Of a DNA stretch of 64,000 nucleotides, positions 8,558 to 18,629 are shown in pieces; within the stretch, counting starts at the first letter, position 1, and each line of letters starts with the position of its first letter. Location: contig JAWKPC010000011.1 of assembly GCA_041390865.1 (NCBI GenBank), positions 62,001 to 126,000 on the forward strand, in the 5' to 3' direction. The notes under the pieces are model-generated. The model worked only from the letters and a program-made list of their open reading frames with translations. It did no database searches and was not told the DNA's origin. The stretch is from JAUIIK01 sp041390865. GTDB lineage: Bacteria; Chloroflexota; Chloroflexia; Thermomicrobiales; CFX8. The translations under genes and the position numbers were made by a program.

Positions 8558-9829
8558 GTGCGCGTTGCCATGATTTTCGCAGTGCTCTTGCTGCTGCTCA
8601 GCAGTGGTATGACCGCCTGTTCGGGGTCCGGAAATGACAAGACACCGACGAACACGCCCGGCACCGTTCCCGATCCCGTGCCCACCCTCACCGACACGCC
8701 GATCCCGCCGGTGCCTTCGGCGACGGCGACAGCCACGGTCACGCCGGAACCGACCGTGCCGGCTCTCGAGGATCAGGTCGACCGGATCCTCGGGCTGATC
8801 CCGGTCAAGCCGACGAACATCAACCTCTTCACCTCCGATTACCGTGCACAACCCGTCTATCCCGAAGCCTATCCGGACGGCACGCTGATGGAACCCGCGA
8901 CCGGCTCGCCGAGCACGACCGAGGCGATTCGCGCCGAGCTTGGCGATTTTCTCACGGCTGCCTTTGGCGCCGAGGCGTCTGAAACCGTGTCGACGATGGC
9001 CCTGTTCGATGATCCGGCGATCGCCGAGCGGGTGCCGGAAGCGCGTCTACGGGCCGCGTTCGTCCTGATCAATGTCACGATCGCCGCCCCGCTGATCGAC
9101 ACCTACATGAACAGTGGGATCTACGGCGGCACGCTTGACTGGATCGAGACCGGCTGGGCATTTACCGAGACGTCCAGGCCTGGGCCGGACGGCAAGCAGC
9201 TGATCGGGGTGAGCAACCGCTACCAGTACGAGCACTTTGCCTTGATCACGCCGAACATCGTCCATTCGATGCTGCATCACGATGGGACGTTCAGCTACCC
9301 GGAAGACGTCGTCATTCTGACGATTGCGACGGTGAGCTACCTTCAGCTGGTCGAGATGCATCCGGAGATTGCCTATGCAGGCACCGAGCTGAGCCGCTTC
9401 AACAATATGTTTGCGCTGGCATTGCTGAATTCCCATGCCGCCGGTTCATCGGAGATCCGTCTGATCGTGCCGAGTGGAGCCAGCGTGTTGCCCGGGAGTC
9501 CCAATGATGCGCCGGATTTCTGGACGATGATCGCCGCCGGGGATTCTCCCTCCCCCGCGCCGGACGTCGTTCGGGCGATCCTGAAGGCCATGCTCGTACC
9601 GGGTACGGCGATCTCATCACCGCTCCGGTTTGACCGGGGATTGGCCGAGCTGATCAGCGGGAACATCGATCCGGATGTGTTGAGCCCCGACGAGCGTCTC
9701 CGGGCGTCGGTCCTGCTGACGATGATCTCGACCGACGAGGTGGCGGCTCTGCTTGGCCGCACCCGGGAAGAGACGATCGAGGCGTTGAATCTTTCTCCGA
9801 TCGAGAGCATCCGTGCGGACCACCCTTAG
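8558..9829 (+). CDS. lipoprotein of unknown function
   Basis: This 423-residue protein starts at GTG with a signal peptide and a lipobox ending at GMTAC (cysteine at residue 22). A Thr/Pro-rich linker (about 30-70, repeated TPxP and TATAT) precedes a globular domain of about 350 residues. I do not recognise the domain; it is mostly helical by composition and contains few cysteines. Export and lipid anchoring are consistent with the lgt gene in this window. The start is preceded by GAGCGGGGGAA. It stands alone between a divergent membrane glycosyltransferase and a repeat-containing gap. Confidence 0.8.
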   Translation: MRVAMIFAVLLLLLSSGMTACSGSGNDKTPTNTPGTVPDPVPTLTDTPIPPVPSATATATVTPEPTVPALEDQVDRILGLIPVKPTNINLFTSDYRAQPVYPEAYPDGTLMEPATGSPSTTEAIRAELGDFLTAAFGAEASETVSTMALFDDPAIAERVPEARLRAAFVLINVTIAAPLIDTYMNSGIYGGTLDWIETGWAFTETSRPGPDGKQLIGVSNRYQYEHFALITPNIVHSMLHHDGTFSYPEDVVILTIATVSYLQLVEMHPEIAYAGTELSRFNNMFALALLNSHAAGSSEIRLIVPSGASVLPGSPNDAPDFWTMIAAGDSPSPAPDVVRAILKAMLVPGTAISSPLRFDRGLAELISGNIDPDVLSPDERLRASVLLTMISTDEVAALLGRTREETIEALNLSPIESIRADHP

Positions 9830-9938
9830 CCCTCATTTCAGAGGAATCGGACAACCAGGACGCAGGTCATTTCGACCCGGGTATCCGCCTGAGCGGGTGG
9901 GAGAAATCTCGGGCTAGCCCCGCCCTGATGTTCGGCTG

Positions 9939-9991
9939 AGATCTCTCCTACCCACTCCGTGGGGGCCCAGCTTCGCTCCGGTCGGGATGAC
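9939..9991. repeat. partial copy of dispersed intergenic repeat family 1
   Basis: This stretch matches the right half of the elements at 18322-18568 and 26464-26710: a GATC-CTCCTACCCACTCCG block, then GCCCAGCTTCGCTCCGGTC, then GGATGAC. The remaining DNA between 9830 and 10157 shows no gene. It contains only low-complexity GC-rich sequence and the 3' end of the convergent phosphoribosyltransferase. Confidence 0.6.
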
Positions 9992-10157
9992 AAACGATTG
10001 GCCTGTCAATCTGGAATCTGATCTAGCCGGCCAGTTGTCGCCTTCTACGAACCTGCTCAACCGCGTATTGATTCCTCGTTCCCCTCGGGATGCCAATCGG
10101 ATGCTGTGGATAAGCTCGGGAAGCCAGGCCGACCGTTCGACGGACGGAGCGGCGGTA

Positions 10158-10751
10158 TCAGGTAGCGAACCGGTCGAGCAGCTCGCGGACTTCGTCGTCG
10201 GTTGTCGGGGAGAAGTCTTCGTACCAGATACCGACGGCCTGGAATGGGACCGGCTGGAGCGGGCAGATCACCTCATCGACCAGCTCGCCGACTGCGGCGG
10301 CGGTCTCTGGAGCGGCAACCGGGACGGCTACAGTGATCCAGAGCGGTTCGAACTGTTTTACAGCCTCGATAGCGGCTCGCATCGTCGCTCCGGTCGCCAG
10401 GCCGTCATCGGCGATGATCACGATCTGATCCCTCAGCTCCGGCCAGGGCCGGTCGCCCCGGTAGAGCTGTTCCCGCCGCTGGAGTTCCCGGGTTTCGTGC
10501 TCGATCACCGCATCGATCTGCTGCCTGGTGACGCCGCTGTACTGCACGACGTCGTCGTTGAATACCTGCGCCCCGCCACTGGCGATCGCGCCCATGGCCA
10601 GCTCCGGTTGATCCGGTACTCCGAGCTTCCGGACGACGAAGACATCCAGCTTCGCGCCAAGCGCCCGTGCGAGCTCGTAGCCGACCGGGACGCCTCCGCG
10701 GGGCAGTGCGAGAACGACGACATCTCCGCGAGCGCCGTATTTTTCCCGCAT
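10158..10751 (-). CDS. phosphoribosyltransferase-domain protein
   Basis: The 197-residue reading contains VVVLALPRGGVPVGYELA near the N-terminus. The PRPP-binding loop is IVIIADDGLATGATM (about residues 109-123), in which DDGLATGAT is the type I phosphoribosyltransferase signature. Family members of about 210-230 residues are often annotated as phosphoribosyltransferases of unknown substrate. Homology appears to continue upstream of the only in-frame ATG (RYPDRAAAGRQLGEI, family-like), but no start codon exists in that frame before a stop near 10840. A short frameshift near 10800-10830 or a non-canonical start is therefore likely; an ATG at 10834 is in another frame. Confidence 0.85.
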   Translation of the reverse strand: MREKYGARGDVVVLALPRGGVPVGYELARALGAKLDVFVVRKLGVPDQPELAMGAIASGGAQVFNDDVVQYSGVTRQQIDAVIEHETRELQRREQLYRGDRPWPELRDQIVIIADDGLATGATMRAAIEAVKQFEPLWITVAVPVAAPETAAAVGELVDEVICPLQPVPFQAVGIWYEDFSPTTDDEVRELLDRFAT

Positions 10752-10955
10752 GATCTCCCCGAGCTGCCGCCCGGCTGCGGCGCGGTCGGGATAGCGTTGG
10801 TGTCGATTGGATAATCCGGGAAAGACGGCGGCATCCTTTCAGCTTCGAGGCAATGGGATGATCTTGATTGTATCCAACGGCGCTGTACCGGCGGCGGCTC
10901 TCCGCCCGTATCATTAGCAGGAACGCTCGGGCACAACACTCGACAGGAGTCGGTC

Positions 10956-11018
10956 ATGGCATCAACAAAGCTCTATACCGTCGAAGACCTCCTTGAGATG
11001 GATGACGACGGTTGCCGG
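10956..11018 (+). pseudogene. truncated Uma2-family (DUF820) gene start
   Basis: An ATG at 10956 with a good ribosome binding site (AGGAG, nine bases upstream) begins MASTKLYTVEDLLEMDDDG, the characteristic N-terminus of Uma2/DUF820 putative endonucleases, which continue with RYELVRGEL. The similarity stops at about 11018. Beyond that the reading runs 17 codons into sequence belonging to the C-terminal Ig-like domain of the opposite-strand gene and ends. The rest of the Uma2 gene (about 170 codons) is absent, so this is a deletion junction. Confidence 0.7.
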
Positions 11019-12035
11019 AATGTGAGGCTGGCGCTCCAGATGTCTGGCGTCTCGAACGTGACGGTGGCTTCGTAGACACCATGTCCAACGGCCTCGAGAT
11101 TCCGGCTGAGCGCGCCGGGTCCGACCAACGAAATACGCATCGTTTCGGGCATGCCGTCGATCAGTGATACATCCGCCGGTAGAGGCTCGCCGGTCTGGAC
11201 GTCGACGAATCGGGCGCGGATGAGTACCTGCCCAACGGGTACCGGTTCCTCCGGTTCTGTTTCAACCCGCAGGTCGTAGAGCCTGCCATCCTCTCCCCCA
11301 AGCGTTGGAGTGCCAAGCAAGACGTCCGGAAGAACTCGCTGTATATCCCGATCCCTCGTCGCCGACGATGATTCGGGCATCCCAGAGACCTTCTGCCTTC
11401 AGCCGCACGGTTCCGCGCCGTTCGCCGGACGGCAGATCGGCAGTCACGCTGATTAGTGACTTCTGCCCGGATTGCTCGAATACCAGCATGACCGATTGTT
11501 TGGGGTCGTAGCGGACATGGGGCGCACTCCGGGTGAGTACGTCGCCGGTGGCCGGGTCGAGGAACTGGAGCTCGACTTCGGTCAGCCGCTCCCTGGACCA
11601 CTCCAGGACTTCTTTCAGTTCATCGGACGCGTACCCGGAAATCGTCGCGACGTCCGGTGGGCTCAACCCTCCCAGGTCGCGCAGGACCAGCGCCGTGCGC
11701 ATCGGCCGGTTGATGAGCTCGAGCGCCTCCCGCAAACGCGCCTGTTCCTCGCTGGACGGTTCGCCGGGAATTCCCTCGGGAACTGTGCCTCGCAGATAGC
11801 GCCGTCCCAGCGCCGCGAGCAGCCGGTGCCAACCGGTCGGGTCAGTTTCGTCCGGCTCCGGGCCGGTCAGGACATCCAGCAATACGTCGCGGGAGAGCAT
11901 GACGGAGATCGATTCGTCGCCGGTCAGGGCATAGGCCAGCCGGAGCAGGTCACGCTGGAATGACTCGACGAACTCGCGCGGCGATGCGCGGGACTCCGCG
12001 ATCTCGACATCGCTGAATGGCTCGGCGCGGCTCAC
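10973..12035 (-). pseudogene. broken, internally deleted paralogue of the sigma-like/propeller proteins
   Basis: A GTG at 12035 overlaps the stop of the upstream paralogue (GTGA). The first 257-codon frame has a sigma-70-like region (residues about 20-160: FQRDLLRLAYALTGDE, then LRDLGGLSPPDVATISGYAS). It then passes directly into the C-terminal Ig-like module (ERRGTVRLKAEGLWDARIIV); the membrane helix and beta-propeller of its siblings are missing. Around 11335-11350 the frame shifts and the domain continues in another frame (GEDGRLYDLRVETEP to SASLTF). At 11019 the coding match ends abruptly in antisense Uma2 sequence. One internal deletion, one frameshift and one truncated 3' end make function unlikely. 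Confidence 0.75.
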
Positions 12036-14962
12036 CGGCTGGCCGGGCTGGCCATGCGGGAGCCGGAATTGGTAGAAGCCGATCCGCTACCGGGGTTCGA
12101 GCGCTGGAACGGCTCGGTCAGGTCGTTGATCTGGACTGTGCCCGCCGCGATGTCGACCCTCTCGCCGCTGGCAAGGCTGAAGCGGACCTCGGCCGTCCAC
12201 TCACCGGCCGGCCCGAGACGCACCCAGCCCAGGAACGAGGAGTGGTCGATCCGGACGAGTGGCTCGATGACCCGCTCGCCGCTCGGGTGCGTCAGGATGA
12301 TCTGGGCATCGTTGGAGATCTGATCGAGAAACTCGATCTCCTCCGGCAGCCGTTCCCCGGATTGGGACTCGACCATCCAGACGCGGAGCGTGATCGTTCT
12401 CCGGTTGACCGGGTTCGCCGGGCGGACGTGGAAGCGGTAGGCTCCACCGTCTTCGGCCCGCAGTCCCTCGGCCACGTCGATGGCCGACCCCTGGGTCACC
12501 GTCCAGCTCGAACCGTCCGGGTTGATGACCGTCACCGTGGCGTCCCATCTCCCCGGCTCGTCCAGCCTCGCTCTGCCCTGGTAGACGCCCGGTTCGGTGC
12601 TTGTCGGGATGAGGATGGTCCGGCGATCGCCGTTCGAGAGCTCGATCGCGATCGTCGCGCCGGGGTCGAAGCGCACGGTGTCGTCGCCGGTTGCCGGTTC
12701 GCCGGTGACCGGATGGACGATTCTCGTCGTGACCAGCGCTTCGACCCCGGCAACGGCGTCCTCCGCCTGGACGAGCACGCCCGGCAGGACCGAGAGGATC
12801 GGGTTATCGCGCGGGACGACCTGGCTGGATTGCGGGCGGTAGCCGTGCTGATTGTGGTAGATCTGTTCGACCGACAGGAGCTGCCAGGCGCCGGCCCACT
12901 CCGGCGTCGGCAAGCTGTCCCAGAGGTCGACGACGTCGCCGGTCGATGTGTCGAGCGCCGAGAGGCTCACCCTGCCGTCCGGTGTGGCGGTCCGGAGGTA
13001 GAGACGGGCGCCGTTGCCGCTCATCGTCATCGTGCGGGGCATCCCGCCGACCATCCAGTAGTCGGCGACCTCCCAGGTCGTCGTGTTGACGACCCAGACG
13101 GGCGATCGCATCTGGTGGTTGTTGAGCGGCAGGTTGCGCTCCCGGTTCGCCGCCAGGTACATCCATGCGCCGTCGGGAGAGAGCAGCGCTTCCATGTAGT
13201 TGACATGGTTCAAGTTGGTGGCGAATAGCCCGCTCTCGGGTTCGTTGGCGGTGAGCGGGAAGACGTCGATCACGCTACGCATGCGCATGTCGACGACGGC
13301 CACCTGCCGCTGACGGGACTGGATGACGTAGAGCATGTCCCCGGTGTTCGACGGGACAACATGGATCTCGCTCTCGCCGCGTCGGTCCGCGACGACGAGC
13401 GAGCGCGCCTGGATCGGCAGCTTCAGCCCGGAGATCTCGCCGGTATCGAGATCGAGAAATTGCAGTCGGACGGTGGATGTAATTTCGTCCTCGACGATGC
13501 TGTAGAGCGCGTTCTCGTACGGCATCTTCCGGGTGCTGCGGATGCTGAAGCTGCTCGATGGGTCGTCGTCCTCGGCTTCGTCTTCCTCGAAGGTGTCCAG
13601 GACCTCGCCGGTCTCCGGCTGGTAGATGGTCAGGGTTCGGTACCAGCCCTTACCATCAGGCTCGGTCCGGGCGGTCAGCAGCGAGAGCCGTGCCTCGTCC
13701 GGCGACAGCACCAGCATCGCCCAGCGCAGCGAGGACGGCATCGTGTTCCCGTCCTTGACCGGCCAGGACCGGACGATCTGTCCGGATCGCAGATCGATCG
13801 CCTGGATCTGGCGGCCATCCAGCTCCTGCCGGTTCAGGACGAAGAGCCGGTCGTTTCCGATGGTCCAGCTGCTCGGCGACGCCATGCTCAATTGCCAGGC
13901 CGCGCTCTGGTCCAGCGATGAGGCAGCGATGAGCGATTGGCCGGCCTGGTCCGGCAGCGGACGCTCGGAGACGATCCATGCGCCATCCGGAGATACCAGG
14001 GTCGATTCCCCGGCATCCAGCAAATCCCGCGACGTATTCAGTGCCGGATCGTAGATCTCGATCGTGCTGCGGCCGTCGTTGGTTTGCTCGATGGCCCGCA
14101 GCAGCTGGAAGTCCTGGGTCATGACCGACGGTTCCGACGGCGGCGGCAGAGTCGGGGCGGCTGCGAACTCTGCCATCTCGACTGTCGGGGTCGGTTCGAT
14201 CCCGGTGTCCGGTGTCGCCGGCGGAGCCGGGAAATCGACAACGCCGGACGTTTCTTCGCCGTCGAGGGATGGCCGATATCCGGTGAGCCAGATCAGCGTG
14301 CCGGAGATCAGCAGCAGCAGACCGACGAGAACCGCCGTAGTCACCAGCCGCTCGCTCCGGCGTCGTGCAGCCCAGGCCCGTCGGACAGGCACTTCGATTC
14401 CCGGCCAGAGGTCGTCGTTCGGGGCCTCGACGAGCACCTGATTGATAAGGTCGATGATTGGCCCGTCTTCCGCCCGCCCTGCGGCCAGCGCGATCCGTGA
14501 ATGGGCGCGGATGCGGGTTGTCCGGAGATCCTGAAGGGTGTCGATATCGAGCGCCTTCCGGATCGTGTTGTCGGACAGCCCGGCTATGCAATGCAGGGCG
14601 ATGATCGCGCGCTGTGCCGGCTCCAGGCGGTCGAGGGCGCTCTTGATTCTGGAGCGGTCGTCATCGACCTTGTAGCTCTCGCTGGACGGCTGCTCAAGCC
14701 AGGTCGAGCGGCTGAGATGCCGCATGAATCGTCTGACGAGATCGAGGGTGAGGTGCCGTCCGGGATCGTCCAGATCCTCCGGGGGATCGCCGAGGAGGCT
14801 GGTGAACGATGCCGATGCCAGTTCCGTCGCCCGCTCGGCGTCGCCGGCAAGCAGGTAGGCGACGCGGATGGTCTCTCGTTGATGCCGTTTGACCAGGCGT
14901 TCGGCGGCGTTGAGATCCCCGTTCCGGCAGGCGTCGATGAGTGCGCCGTCGTCGTGGCTCAT
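12032..14962 (-). CDS. membrane protein with sigma-70-like N-terminus, beta-propeller and Ig-like C-terminus
   Basis: This 976-residue protein is the intact member of a tandem family. Residues 10-60 resemble sigma region 2 (LIDACRNGDLNAAERLVKRH, then AYLLAGDAERATELASASF). Residues 105-160 resemble region 4 (LDRLEPAQRAIIALHCIAGL), but the recognition-helix part (LDIDTLQDLRTTRIRAHSR) is poorly conserved. The motif DLWPGI precedes one membrane helix (206-228). Then come a Pro/Glu-rich linker, a WD40/YVTN-like propeller (about 285-720; repeated SPDGAW and DLRSGQIV units) and a region of Ig-like strands (about 735-960; GRWDATVTV, then GEWTAEVRF). I infer a cytoplasmic sigma-like part tethered to an outside sensor. 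Whether the sigma part still binds polymerase or DNA is doubtful. Confidence 0.8.
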   Translation of the reverse strand: MSHDDGALIDACRNGDLNAAERLVKRHQRETIRVAYLLAGDAERATELASASFTSLLGDPPEDLDDPGRHLTLDLVRRFMRHLSRSTWLEQPSSESYKVDDDRSRIKSALDRLEPAQRAIIALHCIAGLSDNTIRKALDIDTLQDLRTTRIRAHSRIALAAGRAEDGPIIDLINQVLVEAPNDDLWPGIEVPVRRAWAARRRSERLVTTAVLVGLLLLISGTLIWLTGYRPSLDGEETSGVVDFPAPPATPDTGIEPTPTVEMAEFAAAPTLPPPSEPSVMTQDFQLLRAIEQTNDGRSTIEIYDPALNTSRDLLDAGESTLVSPDGAWIVSERPLPDQAGQSLIAASSLDQSAAWQLSMASPSSWTIGNDRLFVLNRQELDGRQIQAIDLRSGQIVRSWPVKDGNTMPSSLRWAMLVLSPDEARLSLLTARTEPDGKGWYRTLTIYQPETGEVLDTFEEDEAEDDDPSSSFSIRSTRKMPYENALYSIVEDEITSTVRLQFLDLDTGEISGLKLPIQARSLVVADRRGESEIHVVPSNTGDMLYVIQSRQRQVAVVDMRMRSVIDVFPLTANEPESGLFATNLNHVNYMEALLSPDGAWMYLAANRERNLPLNNHQMRSPVWVVNTTTWEVADYWMVGGMPRTMTMSGNGARLYLRTATPDGRVSLSALDTSTGDVVDLWDSLPTPEWAGAWQLLSVEQIYHNQHGYRPQSSQVVPRDNPILSVLPGVLVQAEDAVAGVEALVTTRIVHPVTGEPATGDDTVRFDPGATIAIELSNGDRRTILIPTSTEPGVYQGRARLDEPGRWDATVTVINPDGSSWTVTQGSAIDVAEGLRAEDGGAYRFHVRPANPVNRRTITLRVWMVESQSGERLPEEIEFLDQISNDAQIILTHPSGERVIEPLVRIDHSSFLGWVRLGPAGEWTAEVRFSLASGERVDIAAGTVQINDLTEPFQRSNPGSGSASTNSGSRMASPASR

Positions 14963-15096
14963 CTGCGGATGCAGGATATGCCGTCCTCTCGAAATCCGGG
15001 ATAGGGTCGTCCTTCAACGATACCTGTAATCGTATGAATTGTGAATCTCGTGCTGGTTCCGGATCGTTTCGAGAGGGGACCCTTGGGGATGCGAGA

Positions 15097-18017
15097 CTAC
15101 TCGCTTTCCCGGACGACGTTCGTCACCCCGGCCTGGACCTGGACGGTATCCCCGCTCTCGTCCCGAACGATGACCGTGGCTTCCCAGGCATCGACATTCG
15201 GGAAGGAGATCACTCCCTCGTAGATGCCTTCATCGTTTCTGGTGAGCGTGGCCGCTCTCCGGCCGCCCTCTTCCGCATCGAAGGCGACTCGCACTTCGTT
15301 CGGGAGCGTTTCGAGAAGCTGGACGCCGTTCGGCATCGGCCTGCCGGTATCGACTTCGACGAAGTGAGCCGTGACGGTAACTTCTTCGCCCCGGGGCGGT
15401 TCGGACGGGTCCGTCTGAACCCGGAGCACGTAACGGCGGCCGTCGCTTGCTTCCCAGGATGGGCCAATCTCGAACATGTCGTCGAACCGCATCGTCCAGG
15501 AATCGCCGTCGGGTGAGGTGATCGTGACCTCGGCATCCCAGACGCCGGTTTCCAGAATCGTCGTGCTGGCACGGTAGAGGGACTGTTCGATGGCGTTAGG
15601 AATCAGGATAACGTCCGCGGCCGCGCCTTCCTCATGGATCAGACGCAGCACCACCGTCGAGTCGAGATCGAACCGCACGTCGGGCGACTGTTCCACCTGG
15701 AGCTGGCCATCGACGGGATTGAGTGCTCGGACGGCGAACTGGATCGTGCTGCCGGCTGCCGGCGTGTCGCTCGACGCGAATGCAGTGATGCGCGGCAACG
15801 TGCTTTCCGCCTCGATATCGGCGGCTGCAACATGATCGACCGCAGGCGTGCGGCCGTATCTCTGCTGATAGATCTGTGAGAGTGGCGTTGCGAAGAAATC
15901 GTTGGCGTTCTCGGGTAGTCCTTCACCGTCGAACTCATCCACCACTTGGCCGGTTTCCGTATCGATCGTGATCAACTTCGTCGACTGCCCGTCGGTTACA
16001 TCCTGCTGCAAGGACGTCACCGTGAGATTGCCGTCGCGCTCAGATCCCAAGATCGCTGTTCCAGGGACGTTCCAGCCGGCGGTCACTGTCCAGGTTGAGA
16101 GATCGATCGTCCAGATGACCGATTGAGCAACAACGCCGCTGCTGACGTCTTCTTCCATGCTGCCGGTGAGGTACAGGTGGCTGCCATCGTGGGATAGCGC
16201 CGACTCTCCTCCGGTCCCAACGATATTTCCGATCTGATGCGTGAAATTCTCCTGAAGCGACGCGGGTTCGTCGGCGAATGCGAGCGGGAAGCTGCTGGCA
16301 ACCCGTCTGGTGAGCAGATCGACGATCGCCACCTGCCTGCGTTCGACCGTCATGACATAGAGATAGCGGCCATCATTGGAGGTTAGCCAGACGAGATTTT
16401 CATTGTCCGGCCGCTTCTGGGTGAACGGCAACGATAGATCCCGGTCCTCGTTCGCCATCGCGCTCCGGAACTGGATGAAGCCCTCGTCGTCAACCCGGTA
16501 GATGTACTGGCTGTCGGGGGTGACGGCCGCTTCGTAGAAGTCGAAGTCAACCGGGAATGGCCGGTTGGCGGTCGAATCTGTCTGGATGTTCGAGGATTCG
16601 AAGGTCATATCCGGCAGGCTGTAGCTCGCCAGCGTCAGCGACGAGACGTTCGTCGGCCCATTTCCGAGCTCGTCGAGCATAACGAAGAGTCGGGTGTTAT
16701 CGGGACCGACGTACAGACGGATGCGGACATCGCCCGTGACGACTGACTGCAAGGAGGGGATCAGATCCGGCCAGCGGCGAGTCTCCTGTCCGGTTTCCAG
16801 GTCCAACTCGGTGAGCACCGGGACCTCGGTTCCGTCAACGGTTTCGCGTGCTACGAAATAGAAGTTCTCCCCGGACGCTTCCAACGTGTACACGGTGGGA
16901 GGAACCTGCGTTTCCCAGACCTGCTCGCCCGATTCCAGGTCTATGGCCACGAGCGTGGCTTCTTCCTGCTCGGACTCGTTTATCCCTGCGGGGAGGCCGA
17001 TCAGATACCGGCCGTCCGGCGTTACTCCCCAGAACTGTTCGAAGCCGAACGAGGCATACGCCTGTTGGCCGGGATCGAACACGCCGTAGTCGGAGGAAAA
17101 AACCCCGTCTTCGAGCTTGCCTACTCGCATCAGCATCTGATCCGGCACGTCGCCCTGGGGAATCGCGTAGGAGGAGAGGCCGGGGACCGGTGTCGGCGTG
17201 ACCGTCGGCTCGGGGTCGGGGCCGGTGTCGCCGTCGAGATTGCCGCCGCCTGGCCGTCGTCGCCCGAGCCGAACGGGAAGACGTCGAACAACCAGAGTCC
17301 GGCGACGATCAGCAATAGACCGACAAAGCCCGCCGCCAGGTAGGTGTAGCGCTGCCGCCGCTCATTCTCCCGGGCGTAGATCTCTTCGAGCGGCCCGATG
17401 ACCTCCGGCCAGAGATTCGGCCGGGGCGCGGACGTCGCGGCGGTGACCAGCAGTTCCCGGACGCTCTGGTCCGGCCCGGCGTTGGCGGCGTCGCGAAGGC
17501 GGTCGCGGGCCGGGTGGAGCTTCTGCCGCAGGCCGAACGGCTCCTCATCGAGGATCCTGCAGACCTGCTCTTCCTCGAGGCCGTTGAAGTCGCGCAAGAC
17601 GATCGCCGAACGAGTCGACCGTTCCAGCAAGTCGAGCGATGCGAGGACCCTGCTCCGCTGGTCGTCGACCCGATACCGCTGCCGGCCGTCCTCGAACGAG
17701 ATCGTTCCGGCGAGATCATTTCCCGGACGGTCGCCGTTGTTGCTGTCGTCGGCGCCGGGCTCGGCCAGGAAGCTGTGGCCGAGCTGCCGGAGGAGGTCAT
17801 AGCGTGGGTCGTCGGCGGCGTCGCCGCGCAAGAGCTGCCGGAAGTAGCCAAGGAAGGCATCCCTCGCCAGCAGGACGGCCCCTTCGGCGGACCCCGTGAG
17901 CAGGAACGCCGACCTGAGGATCTCGTTCTGGTAGACGCGCACGATCCGCTCGCTGGCAGGCATATCGCCGGGCCGGTAGGCGGTGAGCAGATCTCGATGG
18001 TCAACGATCTGTGCCAA
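15097..18017 (-). pseudogene. frameshifted paralogue: sigma-like/TM/propeller/Ig-like protein
   Basis: Two overlapping frames rebuild one protein of about 970 residues, the length of the intact neighbour. The 5' frame starts at TTG 18017 (RBS GAGGC) with a sigma-like region (residues 20-180; ERSTRSAIVLRDFNGLEEEQ resembles region 4). NLWPEV follows, then a membrane helix at 225-246. The frame slips within the Thr/Pro linker at about 17213-17229, between two GGGG runs on the plus strand. The other frame continues PEPTVTPTPVPG, then the propeller (VTPDGRYLIG, DLESGEQVW) and three Ig-like segments ending at 15097. One base change restores the frame, so either a sequencing slip or a recent mutation is possible. 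Confidence 0.78.
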
Positions 18018-18321
18018 GCTGCCTCTGTTTCAGCTGATACAGCACCACTATGTATACGCATGTCTCGGCAAATTGGGCCGGATCCGGCCCGGCCGGTCTA
18101 CGTGGGTTCGGCGCGGTGTCTGCCCTCATAAGAATACTGTCCTGGAAGTCTGGTCACATAAGGGCAGATAGCGATTGACTTGTTTCCCGGTGTGGATTCG
18201 CATCACCGACCAGCTGCGTTGTCTCCCGAACAGCTTTCGGCGGGACCGGGCCGAAAACTCGACCAGAGTTCAGACGATTTACGGTTGTGGGGCCTGTCGC
18301 TCCGATGGCTATTCGCGTCGG

Positions 18322-18568
18322 CGGTGCCACGGGCGTCGACGGTTTGTGCTGTTCGATTTGACCATCCTCCCCGGAACCTCCAGAAGTCCCAACGATGTCA
18401 TCCTGAACGAAGGCCCCGCGCAGTGAAGGATCTACATCGGGATCTGGAGATGAACGGGACAGCGTGGCGCCCGGAGCCGGTCGATCTTCACTGCAACGCT
18501 GCAACCTCCTACGTAGATCCTTCCTACCCACTCCGCGGGTGCCCAGCTGTCGCTCCAGTCAGGATGAC
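18322..18568. repeat. dispersed intergenic repeat family 1, MITE-like
   Basis: This copy is about 75-80 percent identical by eye to 26464-26710. The core (18397-18568) is bounded by imperfect inverted ends: GTCATCCTGAACGAAGG on the left and TCAGGATGAC on the right. Further inside are matching GTGAAGGATCT and AGATCCTTCC blocks. The rest of the 18018-18629 gap shows no gene; it separates the divergent sigma-like gene (start 18017) from the end of the dehydratase gene. No transposase is encoded, so any mobility would be non-autonomous. Confidence 0.7.
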
Positions 18569-18629
18569 GTGGCTAGTGATGTAGGAATAGTAGGGAAACA
18601 GAGTCGGAAAATGCGGCACGCGTTACGAG

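Noticed and set aside
12017..13228. 403-codon plus-strand frame
   Set aside because: Antisense to the intact sigma/propeller gene, with Arg/Asp/Val-rich shadow composition.
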